Below are positions 28,201 to 36,954 of a stretch of 64,000 nucleotides of DNA, one piece after another; position 1 is the first letter of the stretch, and each line of letters starts with the position of its first letter. The stretch covers positions 1 to 64,000 of the forward strand of contig JALKBU010000052.1 in NCBI GenBank assembly GCA_023091735.1, written 5' to 3'. Below the pieces are notes generated by a model. The model was not told the origin of the DNA and searched no databases. It was given only the letters and a program-made list of their open reading frames with translations. The stretch comes from Trichomonas tenax. Taxonomy: Eukaryota > Parabasalia > Trichomonadida > Trichomonadidae. The translations under genes were made by a program, and so were the position numbers.

Positions 28201-28932
28201 GTACTTATTAGCAAGTTCGACAGTCTGGAAGTAGGCATCTGGGCCCTGGGAGTGACCAAGGATCATTGGGTGCTGTGGGTTAAGAGCACGCTTACGGATC
28301 TCGTTCAGCTTATCGAAAGGCATCAACTTCCTCATCTGGTTGACAGTGATTGGCTCGATGGAGTCGATCTGGTGGGAGAGCTTGAAGCCCTCGAAGAAGT
28401 GGACGAATGGAATTTCGGAGTCAACAGTTGACATGTGAGAGATAGCGGCAAGGTCCATAACTTCCTGGACTGTTGAGGATGCCAACATGGCGAAGCCTGT
28501 GTTCTTAACGCACATGACATCGGCGTGGTCGCCCTGGATAGAGAGAGCCTGTGTTGAAACAGCTCTTGCGGCGACGTGGAAAACTGTTGGCCAAAGTTCA
28601 CCAGCTGTCTTGAGCATGTTAGGGATCATCAAAAGAAGACCCTGCGAGGCTGTGAATGTTGTTGTGAACGTACCAACTGATGCAGCACCATGTAATGCGC
28701 CGGCAGCACCAGCTTCTGATTGAAGAACGCGAACAATTGGAACTCTGTCCCAAATATTCTTCTTACCAGCGCAAGACCACTTGTCGTATTGATCACCCAT
28801 TGGTGTTGATGGAGTGATAGGGTACAAGAAGGAAGCTTCGGACATGTGGTAAGCGACGTGCGCCGCGGCAGCATTTCCGTCCATAGGGACAAGTTTAGAC
28901 GCAAATCTTGTTACTGGCTGATTAAGAGACAT
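25288..28932 (-). CDS. Pyruvate:ferredoxin oxidoreductase (PFO)
   Basis: 1214 residues, full length. It oxidatively decarboxylates pyruvate to acetyl-CoA and CO2 and reduces ferredoxin, normally in the hydrogenosome. Domains: pyruvate-binding N-terminal domain (ITPSTPMGDQ near residue 40), gamma domain GLGGDGTIGANK (about 430), two ferredoxin-type 4Fe-4S motifs CIQCNMCSATCP (about 711) and CVGCELCVHHCP (about 770), cysteines CEGCSE for the proximal cluster (about 840), and the thiamine-pyrophosphate motif GDGWAYDIG...NTGGQQS (about 985-1025). The N-terminus MSLNQPVTRFASK is not a canonical MLS-type leader. Codon bias indicates strong expression. Initiator TCACATCT, A+1 at 28948, leader 16 nt. 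Confidence 0.98.
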   Translation of the reverse strand: MSLNQPVTRFASKLVPMDGNAAAAHVAYHMSEASFLYPITPSTPMGDQYDKWSCAGKKNIWDRVPIVRVLQSEAGAAGALHGAASVGTFTTTFTASQGLLLMIPNMLKTAGELWPTVFHVAARAVSTQALSIQGDHADVMCVKNTGFAMLASSTVQEVMDLAAISHMSTVDSEIPFVHFFEGFKLSHQIDSIEPITVNQMRKLMPFDKLNEIRKRALNPQHPMILGHSQGPDAYFQTVELANKYYDAIPKIVQGNMNKLAKLTGRQYHLFDYYGHPEATDIIVCMGAAAPVIKETIDFMNGDKVGLVIPHLFRPWSTEDFIRALPPTVKRISVLDRSKDPAAEAEPLFLDVAFTCKQLNHPAKIVGGRYGLASREFTPLHAKAVFDNMRSERPKEHFTVGITDDVTHLSLSPGKLPSLGPTKRSIQAIFWGLGGDGTIGANKAAIKAAIDVMGKHAQGNFSYSADKSNSLTRSYLRFDSKPITAQYTIVEAQFVGCTLPAYVTKYPMADKLANNGSFFLNCPWYTIEELEKNLPAKFRRQLAKKNARLFICDATAVAEKCGMHGKISTIVQACFYQLSGLLGEDWLKVTDKWIEKEFSRLGTKVVENNKKSAREGVKALKEIKIPESWATAVDAPGQFKDPNFISFLKEPTHPKPKVVSEVIEPCVATAGAGLPVSAFEPCLGGVSPLGTCSWLKKGLSPRAPSWDEKKCIQCNMCSATCPHSVIRPFLLNEEEVKNIPQQLKDLPLLNAKGADVKGYKYKIEVSPYDCVGCELCVHHCPANAIHMQEIRSDKGQKWAVHHNDMFIWLNDKVKNHGDLIKNKYNIRGSQFQKPMIEFPGSCEGCSETMITKIITQLFGKRMVIANTSGCSSVWGGAFPRIPFTVDEHGRGPAWARSLFEDNAEFGYGQAVGMELRRCHLKDDVDAFLADANKTKKVAPQLVELLKEWQSKWLDGDESVRLERPILKAIKENMNDDLKRIVENNDLWVKPSNWILGGDGWAYDIGFGGLDHIMASNKNFNVLIFDNEVYSNTGGQQSKATNIGAVAQFAANGKDTPKKDLAWMMMNCGNVYVAQCAFGNQKEMNHFIKCLKEAESFNGPSLIVCYCNCILHHIRGALGAGGKGGITAQRLAVDSGYWPLFSYDPRREQEGKNPIEIVSKTPDEKKLDQFLDMQVRYNSLKRTHPHEAEKMRAEFHKQIVRRYQKYVNLTHVFETK

Positions 28933-28942
28933 TATCGATCAA

Positions 28943-28950
28943 AGATGTGA
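28943..28950 (-). promoter_or_regulatory. Initiator of the PFO gene
   Basis: TCACATCT on the minus strand, A+1 at 28948. Confidence 0.55.
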
Positions 28951-29640
28951 TATGAAATGAACACCGATCATCGTTTCCAATTCAAATTTGAAGAAAACGA
29001 TGAGATTTTGTAGACCTTAATCGTTAAGTTTACACTAGATTCAGTGTGTATCGTTTATCTGAATTTCTCGCAGGATATAACCTCCCTTGTGGCTAGAGCA
29101 TCAAAAACACAGGTGAAAGTGAGGTCATTAAATATTTTAAAAGAAAAATTGATATTTCTGGCGAACTAGTTGAGAATTTGTGATGTTTTGTTGCTCTTTG
29201 ATAATCAGCAAATAAAAATACAAAGATTTGACTGGTTTTAAAACAGACTTTTCCATGATGTGTCAACCAAACAAAATAATTTCTTTCGTACAAAGCAATA
29301 GAATAAGTTCTCCAAAAAAACAGAGGCTCTCAAAATATACGAAAAGTAGCGGTTATTTTTCACATCCTCATTTAAAATCTATTATTATCATTTTATTAAT
29401 GTTTTAAAAATATTAAAAAGTGACATTCACATCCTCATTTCATTTTTTGCTCAACTAAATACATAAAGTATAACAAGAAGGATGTAATAAAAGTGACAAT
29501 TTCGAACTGGGACAAAATAGAACAACGTGCTTTTCTGATATGTAAAGTCAGAATGTCAAAATAAAGGAAAGTGACGTGTTTGAGCGGGAAAAATGCAAAA
29601 GTGTCAATAGGCTGAAATGGATTGAACTCAATGTTGGGAG
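28951..29640. other. Intergenic region upstream of PFO
   Basis: AT-rich, with two minus-strand frames (29093-29293, 29435-29677) that lack support. A GATATGTAAAGTCAGAATGTCAAAA motif pair occurs around 29537-29562 (cited as ATATGTAAAGTCA and AATGTCAAAA). Confidence 0.4.
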
Positions 29641-29659
29641 CCAAAGAAGACTTCATTAT

Positions 29660-29815
29660 GAGTAGTTGTGGCCTCATAGTGAAGGATGACCTGGTGATCT
29701 AGCAGAGATGCATCAAGATGCCTATTCAACAGAAGCATGATTGGATGCATGGCGAGGTCGGCCTGAGACTTCCAAAGCCCTCGAGTGGCCAAGCCAGGCC
29801 CTAACAAGAACCCAC
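29660..29815 (+). ncRNA. Candidate structured RNA in a GC-rich island
   Basis: About 150 bp at roughly 50% GC between very AT-rich flanks. Stems include GCATC-AA-GATGC (about 29712-29723), CGAG...GGC with GCC CTCG (about 29750-29783) and GGCCTG (29759-29764 area) with CAGGCC (29795-29800), which compete. No tRNA, snRNA or SRP hallmark is evident. It could also be the end of an unrecognised transposon. Strand is uncertain. Confidence 0.25.
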
Positions 29816-30140
29816 TTATTGATTCAATTTTTAATACACATTACATTTTCACTTTTGATACTAATATATTATTATTATTTTTCTATTTTTTATTTTTTTC
29901 ACAGATGCCTTTTTCATTACAAGATTATTTTCATATTATTACTTATTCTCATAATTATTAATATATCATTAAATTCATAATTAATTGTTTTTGAATCATG
30001 AATTAGATAATGTTTTCATATTACTTTCATTTTATATATTGATTTATATTATTTAGATTCTCAATTCGATCCTTATATTCTTTGTAACATTCGTTTTTTA
30101 CTAAATTTTTATTTTTATCTTCATATTATTCGTTTATTAT

Positions 30141-30148
30141 TCATATTT
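30141..30148 (+). promoter_or_regulatory. Initiator of the zinc-finger gene
   Basis: TCATATTT, A+1 at 30143, 9 nt before ATG 30152. Confidence 0.5.
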
Positions 30149-30151
30149 ACC

Positions 30152-30568
30152 ATGCAAGAAGGGATAATTTCGACTGACTTTCTCGGTTTTCTTAGGTTTG
30201 GAGTGCAACAAGAACTTGCAATGAACTACGTATATGGTCTTCATACTCAGTGTGGAGTTTCAACCTATAAATGTCAGTACCCAAACTGTAAAGCTCGATT
30301 TAAAGTTAAAATTCAGGACGGTGTTTACAACATTTTTGATATGCATGAAGAGCATAGTCATACGCCCGGTTTAGATGAAGGCAATCACACTTACTCATCT
30401 CCATTTTATCGTGCTTATATGAAAGATTATTTCTCTAAAGAAAGACTTGCAGCTTTTGCTCAGCAAGCATGTTTCTTAGAGCCATGTATCCCAACGCAAC
30501 CACTTCCAATGATATATACACAATCAGATGAAGCTCTGAAGAAAATGCGCCTTCGTTCCGAAAAGTGA
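30152..30568 (+). CDS. FLYWCH/WRKY-GCM1-type zinc-finger protein, MULE-derived
   Basis: 138 residues. A Cys2-His2 finger is visible in the middle: CQYPNC (C-x4-C) followed after about 20 residues by HSH (H-x-H), with the KARFKV core; this fold is the N-terminal DNA-binding domain of many Mutator-like transposases. The DDE catalytic domain is absent, so this is either a truncated transposase or a co-opted DNA-binding protein. It has its own initiator and ATG, and an intact frame, while its surroundings are decayed. Family A MITEs with 10-bp target duplications lie 3.6 and 7.7 kb away and could be mobilised by a related full-length transposase. Confidence 0.6.
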   Translation: MQEGIISTDFLGFLRFGVQQELAMNYVYGLHTQCGVSTYKCQYPNCKARFKVKIQDGVYNIFDMHEEHSHTPGLDEGNHTYSSPFYRAYMKDYFSKERLAAFAQQACFLEPCIPTQPLPMIYTQSDEALKKMRLRSEK

Positions 30569-33500
30569 CTTTAAGGTTCCGGTGTTACTTTTTGAAGTCC
30601 ACTTTTGTCATAGACTCGTGATAATCTAAGCTCACTTTTCTTATTCTTTTTATCTCGCTTTCTAAAAGGATTTTGATTTATTGCACCGAGTATAAAAGAA
30701 ATAATACACATATTTTCTATTATAATCGGATCGATCAATGTTAATTCCGCTAAATTAGCAATTTTATTTATACAGAATTATCTTTATTCAAGAATTATCG
30801 GACAAACGGGTTGCACATAGGCTCCAGTCGATGCTGCAGAACATGTCGTACCTGAAAAAAAGTAATTATAAGTAAAAAATAATTTGTTAATCAAAAATTG
30901 GAATTTATTCAGATTATAATACGAAGCAGTGTCAGGTTGTGTGTTCCTAATATGATTCTTAAATATTAAAGATTCCTGTTTCCAATATTTGAGAGAATTG
31001 TTATAAATTCGAGAAAGTTGTCTGCTTAAAGTGGCTAAATCAAGGATTTGATGGACTTTATAACCCATTCGTTTATCCATAGAACTAACCAACAATAGAA
31101 CCCAAAAATCAAAAATTGATCGAGAAAAAGTGTTTAAAATCGAACATTTTACCGAAATTATGAAATAACAATACGTTCTCTAGTTGTTTTCTGAAAGAAA
31201 ATAATCAATAAGCAATAAAAATTTTTGATTATTTCAATAACCACTTTTTTATGATATATCACTGCGTACAAAGATAGGAAAATTATAATGCTATATGTTT
31301 ATCGAAATAGATTGGCATATAATTGAATATTTATTGTGTTATTTGTGAAATTAAAACATTTTTGTTTTGTTTTTGATTTATTTCTCTATTTTTTACATTG
31401 TTGGATCACGAAATCATCAACAAAAACATCGAAATATAGTATAGCACTTTGTGTCTTGACTCAGATACTTCTATGCAAGCCATAGTAATGCGTATACAGA
31501 AAGAATTGTAACTCATAGGACAATATATTCAATTATTCTCTTTTTCATCAGCAAAAGTCCGAAATTCCCCACACCTGCCCATTTGACTAACGATGAAATG
31601 ACTGCGAAGTAATTAATTGCTGGTTTATCAAAAACATCTTTTTGGAAAATTTATTGATATTGTTCTTTTACTGTCACAGAGCTCTGAATTAGCTTTTGTA
31701 GGGCATGGAGATGAATTTCTATCGCTAGCAAGCTCCAATTTTGATTGTTCAAATTATGCCATAACAAACTTCCTTTGTTAAGCTCATTTTCACTTAGAAC
31801 CAAACACAGAAACTAGAGTAAAGAATGATCTATACAGTAAAATCTTTTAATTATCGAAATGAAAATTGTGTTGAATTTTTTTCTCCAAGAAAAGACTTAT
31901 CTACATCAGCCCTTATTTCGTCCCCTTGAGGCGATTTATGACACAAAACGCCAAGTCTTATTTTGGGATAAGAATCAAAATGATTGATATTGGAACCGTT
32001 TGGTCAAAAAATTAATGCGTATAATGCTTCTACTGAAGTATGCAATATCACGCATACTATTAATTTTGCTTAAATATCATCAATTTTCGAAATTGATCCC
32101 GATCATTGAACAATTGAAATTAGAATGATTTGAAATGAGGTATAAATGCATTTATAGCCACAAAAGATTTTTCCGAAATTTTATATAATCTCCACCAAAT
32201 TTTAAGGTTATATCGACAACTCATTTCTAAATTTTTATCAATTTTTATTTTATTATGCTTTATTCTATATTCTGTTCCAAAATATTTTATAATTGATGCA
32301 TAATTTGAGAATGTTAAAGTATGAATGGTCATAATATTATAAGTTTCATAATAATGACAATCGATATTATAGGCTTATATGAGCATTTCCCTTTGTCATC
32401 TTTGCTGCCAATCACAACTGGAATGTCACAGAAAGTACCTTTTTTGCATGTTTAGATCAAAACATCAGAACATATTTTCTGAATTTCAGAAACTGCCAAA
32501 GGATTACTAATATCTTCTACTCCATAATAATGAATTACCGCTTGTTTTTCAATATAGAATATTTCTCCACCCAGGAAAATGTTTATATACAAGATTATTT
32601 TGCTCTTACATCGACCTTAACTCTATTGTTTGGAAATGATAGTATGCTTATTGAAACAACCTAAAAGCCTCTTGTTCAATATCAGTTAAACCATCAATCT
32701 TAACAATCTTGAGACTGTAACATTCATAAAATGCTTAACTTGGCATGATTTGGCAATTCTCGATTGCAAGTTTAATAATCCATTGATATTCTTGAAGGAG
32801 AGACTGCGCATCCCCATTAATGATGCATGCAATGCCATCATTCGACTCACAGCTTTGGAATTACCAGAATCGCTTTATTCTGGTGGCATAAAATTCATCA
32901 TGTTACAGGTGATTATTGGATCTCTTAAAAACTATTTTGCAATCATTTATTCATATGCTGCAACTTTTATTGTTGACCAAATCATTTTTGCTTTATTTCT
33001 GATCCATTTCATTAATGCAACATAGCCAACATGAGACAGCAGGGTTAAATAGTATTAGTTAACTAATGTGAAATGATTTTAAAGCAATAAAAGATAATAT
33101 TCAGTTGTAATGTTCCGAATTCATCATCACTTAAATTTTTTAAAAATCAAAGATTTCACAATTCACATCTGAATAGTGTGCCTAGTGTTCAAAATCATTT
33201 TATAACATACCCATGAGGTACTGAAATATTGTTGTTGGATCCGTTCAATCGAGAACTTAATATTTAAAGAGAACCAAGATTATGAATTTTGTCGAACATT
33301 GGTGTGATGCATGTTATGGTTTTCAAGAGCATAGTTTTGGAATGTTTTGTATTTTAAACTTATTACATTTCATAAAAAACACAGAAAGTTACATATCCAA
33401 AGAATTGAAGCTGAATTTCGATAATTTAATTTTTCAATTTTGAAAAACATGAAATAAACTCTTGGTATGTTTATAGTTGTGATAGACTATGCCAGACATA

Positions 33501-33768
33501 ATCATATTCAACTTCGTTATATTCCTTTGCCATATCTATTTGATCAAGTTTCAATACAATTTATCTGACTCCCGATACATCGAAATTCGTGAAGCAAGGC
33601 AAATATTCTATAAGTTTACAGAGTTATATCATCTATACACATTATTGAGTAAATATCTTAAAATTTGTTATGTCAATCCCTTAATTTTCTTTGGTATTTC
33701 GGCATTATTCTCAGAGTTCTATCTATGCCTTCAACAAAAAACAAAATCTGATTCTGATATTTTTTGAT
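30569..33768. other. Long gene-poor accessory region
   Basis: 3.2 kb without a convincing gene. Weak traces: a minus-strand frame 30784-31080 (from MDKRMGYK; 98 residues, unknown), a possible plus-strand trace near 31690-31800 reading SELAFVGHGDEF before stops, and 32750-33025 reading LTALELPESLYSGGI, which resembles one BspA-type leucine-rich unit. These look like decayed genes rather than active ones. Confidence 0.4.
32750..33025 (+). pseudogene. Possible BspA-type leucine-rich-repeat relic
   Basis: No ATG at an appropriate place before the recognisable part. Residues RLTALELPESLYSGGIKF fit the BspA pattern (LTxLxLPxSLxxIGxxAF) once, then the sequence becomes hydrophobic and unrecognisable. 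Such surface proteins form very large families in trichomonads. Weak call. Confidence 0.25.
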
Positions 33769-34452
33769 GGTTGAATTTTTTTCCCGTTGACTTTTTTGAG
33801 TTTTGCGATTTTTAACGAGTAAACCACCCTATCAAGCCAATCTGAGAAGACATTTACGGGCTTTTCAGTGGTGCTGAGTATGTGAATAGCATTTGCTCGT
33901 CTATTTAAGTTGAGGATCTCCATGCCTCAATAAGATTGCAGCGAATTTTGACATGTAAAATAACGAAAGTCACTATTTTTGACAAGTATTATCTGATATT
34001 TGTCATGTAAAGTCAAAAATTTGATATGTAATGTTACCAATGAGCAAATTTTGTGTGAACTTGAAGTACCATAACGTTATGTATGCTCGATGCATGGGCA
34101 AAGGAATGACGTTTGACTCGTGCGCGTAGCGTATTTTTTCTTTTCTATTTTTTGATTTTTCGAGGGGAACTCTTGCAAAAATAAGCGAGCGAACGCTATA
34201 ATAGTGAGATGTATTTGTTATAATCATCAATGAGATTCATAACAGAAGCTCATTAATGATTTGTAATGGGTTTCTGTTTGTAATCATATCTTGATTAAGT
34301 AATACCTTGCTAAGATCATGAAACAGATTGCGCCACTAGAATCAGCACCAACAAAAAGCACGTAAATGTTTCATCAGATTCGTCCAGGAAGGGTGGTTTA
34401 CTCGTTAAAAATCGCAAAACTCAAAAAAGTCAACCAGAAAAAAAGTGGAGCC
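33769..34452 (+). mobile_element. MITE family A, young copy 1 (684 bp)
   Basis: Almost identical to 37858-38541, differing visibly only in a T/C run near the left end. Long imperfect terminal inverted repeats: left GGTTGAATTTTTTTCCCGTT, right end reading inward GGCTCCACTTTTTTTCTGGT, then a shared core GACTTTTTTGAGTTTTGCGA on both. A 9-10-bp duplication TTTTTTGAT(G) flanks it (33760-33768/9 and 34453-34461/2). No transposase. Inside are ACATGT-family motifs (33945-34030) and a tRNA-like A-box, B-box and T6 (about 34064-34140). It sits 31 bp before the next gene's ATG. Confidence 0.9.
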
Positions 34453-34482
34453 TTTTTTGATGAAAAAGTGAGAAAAAAAAAG

Positions 34483-35640
34483 ATGCGTAAAAGAACATAT
34501 GATGACATGATTGAGTCCATGAAGAAGGACTTATACGAGTACAAACAGAAAATCAAGGATATGAAAGGCCTTTTGGAGCTATATATGAACATTTTAAAGC
34601 AATTACAAAGCAGCGAGAAAATTGAATTCGCAAAAAACGAAAAATTCGCGCGTGAGTTCAATAAATTGGGTGAAGTGGAACACTGGATGCAGTATTATGT
34701 ATCGAATCACGAAATTTACAGTCAAATTGTCGCTTCTTACGAAAAAGAAGTTTTTAAACCTTTAAATTCTCTTCAAACAGAATTCGATAACGTTCTGGAT
34801 ACAGTAGAAAACGCTGCAGAAGATGCGAATATGAGATTGGACATTGCTGAAGACTGTTATTCGCAATATTACAAAGATTATCTCGAAAAATGTCACGCAA
34901 TAGAAGCAGAACAAGATCATCAAAAGATAGAAAAAATGAAATTAGAGTGTGCTGAACTCGAACAGCGCTGCATTGATTACACATTAGTGCTTGCCAAGTC
35001 AAGAAGACATTACTGCTTCGAAATCGAAGTTCTTTTCATTAACTACGAAAAGCTCGTTGACAAATACTACAAAGTTATGCAATCCGTTCTCGAAAAACTT
35101 CCGGTAACAAATTCTCTTTTCACACAGCACTTCCAGGCTGTTAAACTCAATGAAAACATGCTCCAAGGAAGTATCATCGATATTGAGACTGTCGAGCAAC
35201 ACAAAGTCATGCAAAAATTACAATTCGAATCTCCGAGTGTAGAGCTTGAATATGATATCTTCACATACATAGAACCGACTGTTGTCTATGAATCTTCCTT
35301 GTCAGCGACTGTCTATGAAGTTAAAGAAAAATATCATGACGAATTCGGCATTTTTTGTTTGAATCCTGGCGACTATGTAACATTCATTGCGAAGAAAGGG
35401 AAGTTCTTTACAGTTGAATTAGTAGGATCAGGACTGAGAGGAGAAGTTCCTCCAGATATTTTACATAAATCTCAATATAAGCGGTCAATTATGGTGCTAA
35501 AGGAGGACTGGGAGGAGCATGGTATTAAGGTTCCTGCAGGATCACCACTTTGCGTTTGCAAAGATATGGACAATACAAAAATCTGCATAACACCATCTCA
35601 AACATACCTCCATATACCAGAGAATTGCCTTGTTTTTTAA
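34483..35640 (+). CDS. BAR-like coiled-coil protein with SH3-like C-terminal domain
   Basis: 385 residues from ATG 34483; the longer frame upstream runs through the MITE end and is not native. Residues 1-230 form long helices with the spacing of an F-BAR/BAR dimer (membrane-curving), and residues 275-385 contain a beta-rich segment (CLNPGDYVTFIAKKGKFFTV and GLRGEVPPDIL) that matches the ALYDY...GDxxxxxxx...GxxxGxxP pattern of an SH3 domain loosely. This order is common in endocytic adaptors. Assignment is by pattern only. Its upstream DNA is displaced by the MITE insertion, so its promoter is either inside the element or lost. Confidence 0.65.
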   Translation: MRKRTYDDMIESMKKDLYEYKQKIKDMKGLLELYMNILKQLQSSEKIEFAKNEKFAREFNKLGEVEHWMQYYVSNHEIYSQIVASYEKEVFKPLNSLQTEFDNVLDTVENAAEDANMRLDIAEDCYSQYYKDYLEKCHAIEAEQDHQKIEKMKLECAELEQRCIDYTLVLAKSRRHYCFEIEVLFINYEKLVDKYYKVMQSVLEKLPVTNSLFTQHFQAVKLNENMLQGSIIDIETVEQHKVMQKLQFESPSVELEYDIFTYIEPTVVYESSLSATVYEVKEKYHDEFGIFCLNPGDYVTFIAKKGKFFTVELVGSGLRGEVPPDILHKSQYKRSIMVLKEDWEEHGIKVPAGSPLCVCKDMDNTKICITPSQTYLHIPENCLVF

Positions 35641-35814
35641 AAGAAAGTCTAAAAAATGTTTGTTTTATTCAAAACGAAATATTATTTCTTCACAAGCCAA
35701 AACAAACCGAGATTTATTTTTCCATTCATGTGCTGATATAAGTGTTAAAAGCTCATTGAGATATCTTCGATCAGATAATTTTGACATGTAAAATGTCAAA
35801 AATCAATTTGTAAA
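35641..35814. promoter_or_regulatory. QTRT2 upstream region with ACATGT motifs
   Basis: TTTTGACATGTAAAATGTCAAAA at 35780-35801 (quoted as TTGACATGTAAAA and AATGTCAAAA) overlaps two motif copies in opposite orientation, followed by TCAATTTG with A at 35805, 10 nt before the ATG. Confidence 0.45.
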
Positions 35815-36768
35815 ATGTCTCGCACATTGAAGTTAGAAGATCCACAGGGAGAAAATCCGCCACTTCAAACACCATGTTTTGTTGTTCCTGCCGATGCAGG
35901 TCTTATTCCGAATATAACACCCGATATGTCCGATGATTTTCCTTTATTTTATTATGCAGGCGATTTTTATAAATCATATTTGCCGAAAAACGTGAAAGCA
36001 TGTGATGCCCTTGGATTAGGAAAGCGCTGGATTTTCTTTGGTCCGGCTGCCGACTTTTATAATTTCGATGAAGGACCAAGTAAAACAGGTGTTCGTTTAT
36101 ATCAAAGAAATAGCGCGTTAATCATCATAACTAACGAAGAATATGGAGAGCTCGTAGATTATATCAAGCCACAAGGAACTGTGTCGTTATATTCTCATCT
36201 TCCAGAAAATTGTTCTGGGAGACAGAAGAATTTGAGAACATCAATCAACCAACAGTTCGCTAAAGAATATCCGAATACTATAAATTTCACCGTTCAGTCA
36301 GCAGATAGACCAAACACAGGATTTTTCGCTCAATATTCATTATTCACAGAGAAAGTTGCTGCAGAAGTAGCAGAAATCCTCAAAGCAAGAAATCATGATG
36401 CACCAAGAATGCTCTATTGTGATGGTCATCCATCTGATATTAGAAGAGCTATTGATGCAGGATTTGACATCATTGTTCCTCAATATCCGATCTACATGGC
36501 TAACCATGGATATGCTTTGAACTTTGAATTCGAGAGAGGAAAAGAAACGGAATCATTAGGACTTGATTTGCGATCAAGAGAGTATGAGCATGATCACAAA
36601 CCACTTGTGGATGGTTGCACATGCATTTGCTGCCGTAATCACTCGAGATCTTATTTGCACCATTTATTAAACGTCCACGAACTTCTTGCTCATGTCTTCT
36701 TGACTCAGCATAATCTCTATCATTTCAATAGATTCTTCAAATATATTCAAAACGAATTATCAAAATAA
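35815..36768 (+). CDS. Queuine tRNA-ribosyltransferase accessory subunit 2 (QTRT2-like)
   Basis: 317 residues. Eukaryotic TGT, a QTRT1-QTRT2 heterodimer, exchanges G34 for queuine in tRNAs for Asp, Asn, His and Tyr. Family marks: TPCFVVPADAGLIPNITPD near the N-terminus and a C-terminal zinc site CTCICCRNHSRSYLHHLL with a later His in TQHNLYHFN. The catalytic nucleophile region of TGT (D-x-V-x-P-T-R) reads FDIIVPQYPIYMANHGYA, lacking the nucleophilic Asp and the TRNG loop, as expected for the non-catalytic subunit. Length is somewhat short for QTRT2 (about 400). The organism should also encode QTRT1 elsewhere and scavenge queuine. Confidence 0.88.
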   Translation: MSRTLKLEDPQGENPPLQTPCFVVPADAGLIPNITPDMSDDFPLFYYAGDFYKSYLPKNVKACDALGLGKRWIFFGPAADFYNFDEGPSKTGVRLYQRNSALIIITNEEYGELVDYIKPQGTVSLYSHLPENCSGRQKNLRTSINQQFAKEYPNTINFTVQSADRPNTGFFAQYSLFTEKVAAEVAEILKARNHDAPRMLYCDGHPSDIRRAIDAGFDIIVPQYPIYMANHGYALNFEFERGKETESLGLDLRSREYEHDHKPLVDGCTCICCRNHSRSYLHHLLNVHELLAHVFLTQHNLYHFNRFFKYIQNELSK

Positions 36769-36954
36769 AATATATATCTTTGTTGTCTTTCATTCAAAAG
36801 TACTTTATATTTCTATGATGCTCCTCAAATTACAACTTGGCTTGCATATGTTCTATTTACAATCTCAAAATTATAATTGTCGAATTAATAAGCATTGGAT
36901 TGAGATATAATTAACAATGTAAACATATATAAGTGATACCATTTAAATTAGACC

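Noticed and set aside
29799..29805. CCCTAAC, a possible telomerase RNA template for TTAGGG repeats
   Set aside because: Only one repeat plus one base; a template normally needs about 1.5 repeats, and no pseudoknot is evident.
34366..34482. N-terminal extension of the BAR/SH3-like protein
   Set aside because: These codons are MITE terminal repeat plus the target duplication, not ancestral coding sequence.
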